Shown in pieces: positions 59,996-64,000 of a stretch of 64,000 nucleotides of DNA. The notes beneath the pieces were generated by a model. The model worked only from the letters and a program-made list of their open reading frames with translations. It was not told the origin of the DNA and searched no databases. The stretch is taken from positions 15,196,576-15,260,575 of the forward strand of contig OZ024722.1 of assembly GCA_964016875.1 (NCBI GenBank), in the 5' to 3' direction. The translations under genes were made by a program, and so were the position numbers. Every line of letters starts with the position of its first letter. The first letter of the stretch is position 1. This stretch comes from Fallopia convolvulus (taxonomy: Eukaryota; Streptophyta; Magnoliopsida; Caryophyllales; Polygonaceae).

Positions 59996-61715
59996 TCATT
60001 CTTTGGCAGACTTTTGGTTCTCCATCTCCACTTGGGCTACCTCCTTGGCGACGGAAGCAATGTTGTAGACGGCCAAGGATTTCTTAGCTGCAATCACTTC
60101 ATCAAAGAACAAGCTCTCGAACATCTCTCTTTCATTCACTGCATCCCAAGAGGTGTGCTTCCCCGCTGCGAATTCCTCCATCATCTCCACCCGAGCTCGG
60201 CACGACCAATAGTCCGCAGTGTCCTTGATTTCCTTAGCAAGAGCGGCTTCTTTACCTGAGGAAACCACAAACTTTTCCTTCCATTCTTTGGACTCCTTTG
60301 ATGCCTTTTCAAGGTTGTCCGACAGCTCACGCACCTTCTTCTCTAGAGCATTCTTCTCATGCCCCAGAATGGTACTTCTGTCTTTTTCAAGTTGGAGGCT
60401 GATTTTGCTCTGAGCCAATTGATCCGGAAAATCCTTAAAGGCCTCAAAAGCAGAGAGCGAAAGTTGCAAACCCTAAACAAAAAAGCAGAATATAATGTAT
60501 AAGGCAAGAGGTGAATCACAAAGCGACAACAGGTAAGAAAAACAAACCTACCACTGAGCCGCAAGGATTTCACCAAAGAATTCCGGAAGTGAAGATTGGT
60601 TTTCCTCGCCTCAAGAGCAGTCCACATGAAGAGGTGACAAAGAGCTCAAACACTTTTCTGTCGCCATGTCTAGCGACATCATCGTTTTTGGAAGATCAGA
60701 AAGGTTCGAACCAGCTTTCTTCTTAGGAGAAAAAACCCTAGCCTCGGAAGATTTCTTAGGGACGAAGACCACTAATGAAGTATCAGCGGTTGATGCCGAT
60801 TCAACCATGGTGGTGAGTGCAGTGGTGGAGCGAGTGGTCCTAGAACCTGTTAAAATGTAAATAAAGAAGTTACAAGGAGTAAAGAAGATAACATAAGGAG
60901 TGAAGGAAGGATATAGCATACTCGACATCTCAGTGTCCTTTGAGTCAGTGAAGCACGCCTTCACCAGCTTAGGGTAAGAGCTTTCCACCAACGGAATAGC
61001 TTCAATGTGAGAAATAACTTGGGCCGACACTTTGTGGGTTTGAGGAGAAGCCAAATTTTCTGCATGCAAGATGGAGATAATCGACGATTAGAAGTGATTG
61101 AACAAAACAGAAGTGGTAAAGAGAAACACTACCTGTTGAACGTCATCGAGCTTTCAAGAAAGCCGTGTCAATTCCCAAAGAGGATAGCTTTACGAAGAAA
61201 AATTTGTCAGCCCAGCCCCGGTCAGATTTGGAAATGTTAAAGATCAAGTCAGACTTGTCTTGAAAGGTTTTTAAGGTCAACCAGCCAGGACCACCTTTGG
61301 AAAGGCGATAGTTATAGAGAAAGTCGACAACTTTAAAAGGGAGGCCGTGAGAGGAACATAGCAAATCAACTGACAACAATAACCTCCAGACCTGGGGAAG
61401 TATTTGCCCAGAAGAGATATTAAGAGTGGTAAGGAAATCGATAACCAATGGGGAGAAAGGAAAACGATGACCAATACGGAAGGGGTACTCATATAAGCAA
61501 ACCCAATCATCGTCATAGAAGTCAGCCCAAATTCCAGAGGGGGGAAGGAAAATTTTTGCGGAAGAGGGAAACCCTACGGAGAAAGCAAGGGTGTGAGGAT
61601 CTTCCGAAATACTACTTCTCCGATGGAATGGGGTGAGAATTTTGGACGAAGTTAGAGAAGGGGGTACAGGTGGATCAAGGCAGCGAGAAACAGGGGAAGA
61701 ACTGGAAGTCGCCAT
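59996..61715 (-). CDS. Antisense four-exon gene of the Tat element (Transposase_28-type protein), probably broken
   Basis: Proposed exons, right to left: 61715 to about 61143, 61059-60922, 60846-60552, 60472-59996. The start MATSSSS is chosen over an upstream Met because the left Tat copy starts the same way. Exon 1 carries the plant putative gypsy-type transposon domain: CLYEYPFRIGHRFPFSPLVI, LPQVWRLLLSVDLL and GPGWLTLKTFQDKSD. Exons 2-3 are linker with PKKSSEARVFSPKKKAG. Exon 4 is a coiled coil (KKVRELSDNLEKASKESKEW). Donors and acceptors for exons 2-4 are good GT/AG. The exon 1 end is unclear because TGA follows FLKAR, and exon 3 has a shift near 60625. The role of such antisense proteins is unknown. 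Confidence 0.6.
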
Positions 61716-61922
61716 GGCTGAAGGAAGAAGAGAAGATGAAGATGAAGATGAAGAAACGGAGAAGATGGAAATGTACTTGGACACCGAGAAGCGTAACTGA
61801 AGTCTTTAGATGCCATCATGACTGCTATAAATAGGGTACGATGGGACATGTCCTTTGTATTACAACTTCCAAAGCACTAGATCCAAAAAACCCTAAAAAA
61901 ATTTGGAGGGAATTTTCGCAGG

Positions 61923-61938
61923 TTTTTTGAGGGGGTAT
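61923..61938 (+). other. Polypurine tract of the Tat element
   Basis: TTTTTTGAGGGGGTAT directly before the 3' LTR start. Confidence 0.7.
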
Positions 61939-62466
61939 TGTTGGGCCTCTCCAAAATCCAGCCCAGGAAGATAAGGTGAGCCCAAGAAAGGAAAGCCCGG
62001 GATTGCTCGTTATCAGGAGGAATCGGAGAAACAGTCAAGGGAAGGCGGAAATCTCGGACTTCATGATCGCCACTCAACGGCTACCTCATTAACGATAGGA
62101 GCGAAATCTTCGGGATATGCCAGACGTTTCAGCCAACGGTCAGAATGGGGGATGAAGTTATAAATACGGACGAGGCAAAGACAATGAGGGGGGATATCAA
62201 GACTCATATTCGAAATCACTTGCGAAAAGCTCAAGTCCTTTTTGTCTAGTCATTCCATTTCGTTCAAACATTCGTTTGTGTTAACAAAGGATTCATTCAC
62301 AATCTCAATCATAATATAAAGCCTACCATTACTTTGCTATTATTTTCTTATCTTTTATTTTGCTTTACCACTTACTTGTAGCTTATAACGTGTTGCTGAT
62401 TCTGTTTGGTTAGGATTCCCACATCTTAGCAGGTAACGCGTTAGTGCGATTATCCTGCCCAAAACA
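61939..62466 (+). mobile_element. 3' LTR of the Tat element, 528 bp
   Basis: Same length and order as the 5' LTR, ending GCCCAAAACA. The flank GCTGC follows. Confidence 0.93.
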
Positions 62467-63163
62467 GCTGCTTGCTACTTCATTCTATATAACTAATGCC
62501 TGTTTAATGTAACTTTTGCAATGTTCTATTCCATGGCTTATCATCTTTATTTCCTTCTCCACTTGCTGATAACTTCTGCATTATGTGTTCAGAATGCTTA
62601 TTTGGCTAGTGAACCAACTTCCATATCTTTGATATTATTGTTGTTTACATTTTTGTTTTTTGGCCTATCATGAATGTGTTGAACTACTTATTAACAATCC
62701 AACTTTCCTATTATTCTTTGTTAGCCTAGTTAGCCTTGACATTAAAGTTGTCTTGCATCTTGTGCTTCAATCATACTATGAATCAAGCAATAGGTATTAC
62801 ATGATATTCCATACTGTGTGTTGTGGTAGAATTGGTGAATTATGGTGCTTTTGAGTTATGATTGTTGATAATATTTGCCATCATAAATCAACAATTGACT
62901 GTCCCATTAAAAACTTGTCTTTTTTTTTATCAAAGAAAGAATCAATGCTAATTAAGCATTACTAATTACCAAGGAATCTAATAATTTCATATTGTCTATG
63001 ATGTGCAAACTCTATAACTTGATGCATATTTCTGGTCACTTTGTTTATATATACTATCTTCCATTTTTTCCAATTTCCTGATGGTTTGAGATTTTGACAT
63101 AGCTCTATACAAACCATATTTTTTGATGACTAATCGTGTCTTACATATGTTTGCTAATCATAG
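62467..63163. other. Sequence interrupted by the Tat insertion, resumed
   Basis: T-rich, intron-like sequence without a supported gene. Together with 42107-42893 it would have been one continuous stretch before the Tat insertion. Confidence 0.45.
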
Positions 63164-63168
63164 ATATA

Positions 63169-63285
63169 ATGGTTTCTCAAGGATCAATATGTGAAGAGGA
63201 TGGCATCCTTCCTAAGCACCATGAGTGGGACTCTGATGATACTATACCCCACACTCCTCACTATGAAGAGTTCTCTTCAGTTGAG
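63169..63285 (+). CDS. Exon-like ORF of unknown product, 39 codons
   Basis: After an AG-ended T-rich stretch an ATG at 63169 opens MVSQGSICEEDGILPKHHEW and continues DSDDTIPHTPHYEEFSSVE up to a GAG|GTTTGA donor-like site at 63285. It is much more codon-like than its surroundings. It is acidic, and I recognise no family. It could be an early exon of a gene or transposon protein continuing beyond 64000. Confidence 0.35.
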
Positions 63286-63670
63286 GTTTGAATTTGATAT
63301 GCACAAGGTTGCTCTATTTGTGTCCTTCACTTTCTCTCTATCTTGATATGCACATGGATAAGTTTATGATATTAAACTATAAATAAAACATGAGCATTAT
63401 TGATAATATGCAAGGGAAGGGTTGTATTTCTTGACACCCTATGTATTGCCACTGTGTCCATATTTTATGATATCTGTTTTAAGTACTAGTCTTTCCTGCT
63501 GAGGTTTTGTAGTTCCATCTGTTGACTTGTGTGTTGATACAAGAAACAACAATTGCATAAATTGTAAAAGTAAACACACACAGATTTATGACTGTGACTT
63601 GTTAATAACCTGTTGCAATTGTTGACTTTTTGTGACTTCTTGCAATTGTTATGCTATTGTTCTGACTTTT

Positions 63671-64000
63671 TGTGACTTTGTGCAATTGTTGACTTGTCAA
63701 GAACTTGTTGAGGCACCTTTCTGCCCTTTTGTTTTATAATTGTTTTGCATTTAAGCACTTAGCAGACTTGAAGTTAGGTTGGTTGTAAAGACACACACAC
63801 GTTTATGCTATTATTGTGATTTTTTGTGACTTTTTGCAATTGTTGACTTGTCAATAACCTGTTGAGGCACCTTTCTTTCCTTTTGTTTTATGATGGTTTT
63901 GCATTTAAGCACTTTGCAAACTTCAAGTTATGTTGTAAAGACAGACATAGGTTTTTGCTAGTGTTGTGACTATGTGTGACTTTTTGCAATTGTTGACTTG
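63671..64000. repeat. Tandem repeat, period about 150-154 bp, running off the window
   Basis: TGTGACTTT[GT]TGCAATTGTT followed by GACTTGTC recurs at 63671, 63825 and 63975. Long shared text between them includes GAGGCACCTTTCT and TTTTGCATTTAAGCACTT. Shorter TTGCAATTGTT words begin near 63610. Non-coding. Confidence 0.85.

Larger units (their letters stand above)
42894..62466 (+). mobile_element. Complete Tat-lineage Ty3/gypsy retrotransposon, split by Athila-like copy 3
   Basis: Both LTRs are 528 bp and differ at roughly 20 positions (about 96% by eye). Order inside: primer-binding site, gag, protease, reverse transcriptase, two RNase H domains, integrase, an antisense spliced gene, polypurine tract. 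Removing the 10303-bp insertion and its 5-bp duplication leaves 9265 bp. The flanks GTTGT (left) and GCTGC (right) may be a target duplication with two C-to-T changes. At least five stops or frameshifts make it non-functional. Confidence 0.92.

Overview
This is a piece of a flowering-plant nuclear genome, most likely a eudicot. Two ordinary spliced or membrane-anchored plant genes sit in an AT-rich, repeat-dominated background. No bacterial, organellar or CRISPR signal is seen. I cannot name the species.

Layout. Positions 1-2205 hold the 3' end of a Ty3/gypsy Tat-lineage retrotransposon: the start of an antisense ORF, then a plus-strand LTR. Positions 2205-5812 hold a minus-strand Athila-like gag-protease fragment (copy 1). 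Positions 7430-8340 are a decayed Tat integrase. A three-level nest follows: a 585-bp TTA-flanked MITE (8791-13827) split by a 4.4-kb chromovirus-type solo LTR (9267-13713), which is itself split by a second MITE (11348-11810). Positions 14163-15186 are Helitron-like elements. The first host gene, a ten-exon GBF-interacting-protein-1-like gene encoding 877 aa, lies at 16233-23282 on the plus strand. A third Helitron follows at 23850-24851. The second host gene, a single-exon membrane-anchored SAM methyltransferase-like gene, lies at 27679-28839 on the minus strand. After it come a SINE (29586-29731), a large Helitron (30054-33801) carrying RPA-like remnants and a nested Helitron, and a captured ADP/ATP-carrier gene fragment (about 34820-34950).

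The right half is mostly nested retrotransposon. Athila-like copy 2 (35764 to about 40060, one LTR plus ORF1) lies inside a TGATGACA-rich repeat. A SINE and a 5'-truncated LINE with clear target duplications follow. A complete Tat element (42894-62466, 528-bp LTRs) is split inside its protease by a complete Athila-like element, copy 3 (45493-55795, 1475-bp LTRs, target duplication AAATA). The right edge, 62467-64000, resumes the sequence the Tat element inserted into.

The most unusual material is in the Athila-like elements. None carries a reverse transcriptase or integrase. They keep gag-protease and an ATHILA ORF1-type gene, and ORF1 in copy 3 has what looks like its own TATA box and leader intron. 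All copies are peppered, in LTR, leader and coding sequence alike, with paired palindromes of the type TCGTTAACGA or GTCGGTACCGAC. The Tat element carries an apparently four-exon antisense gene between pol and its 3' LTR. Almost every transposon ORF is broken by stops or frameshifts. The two host genes look intact.
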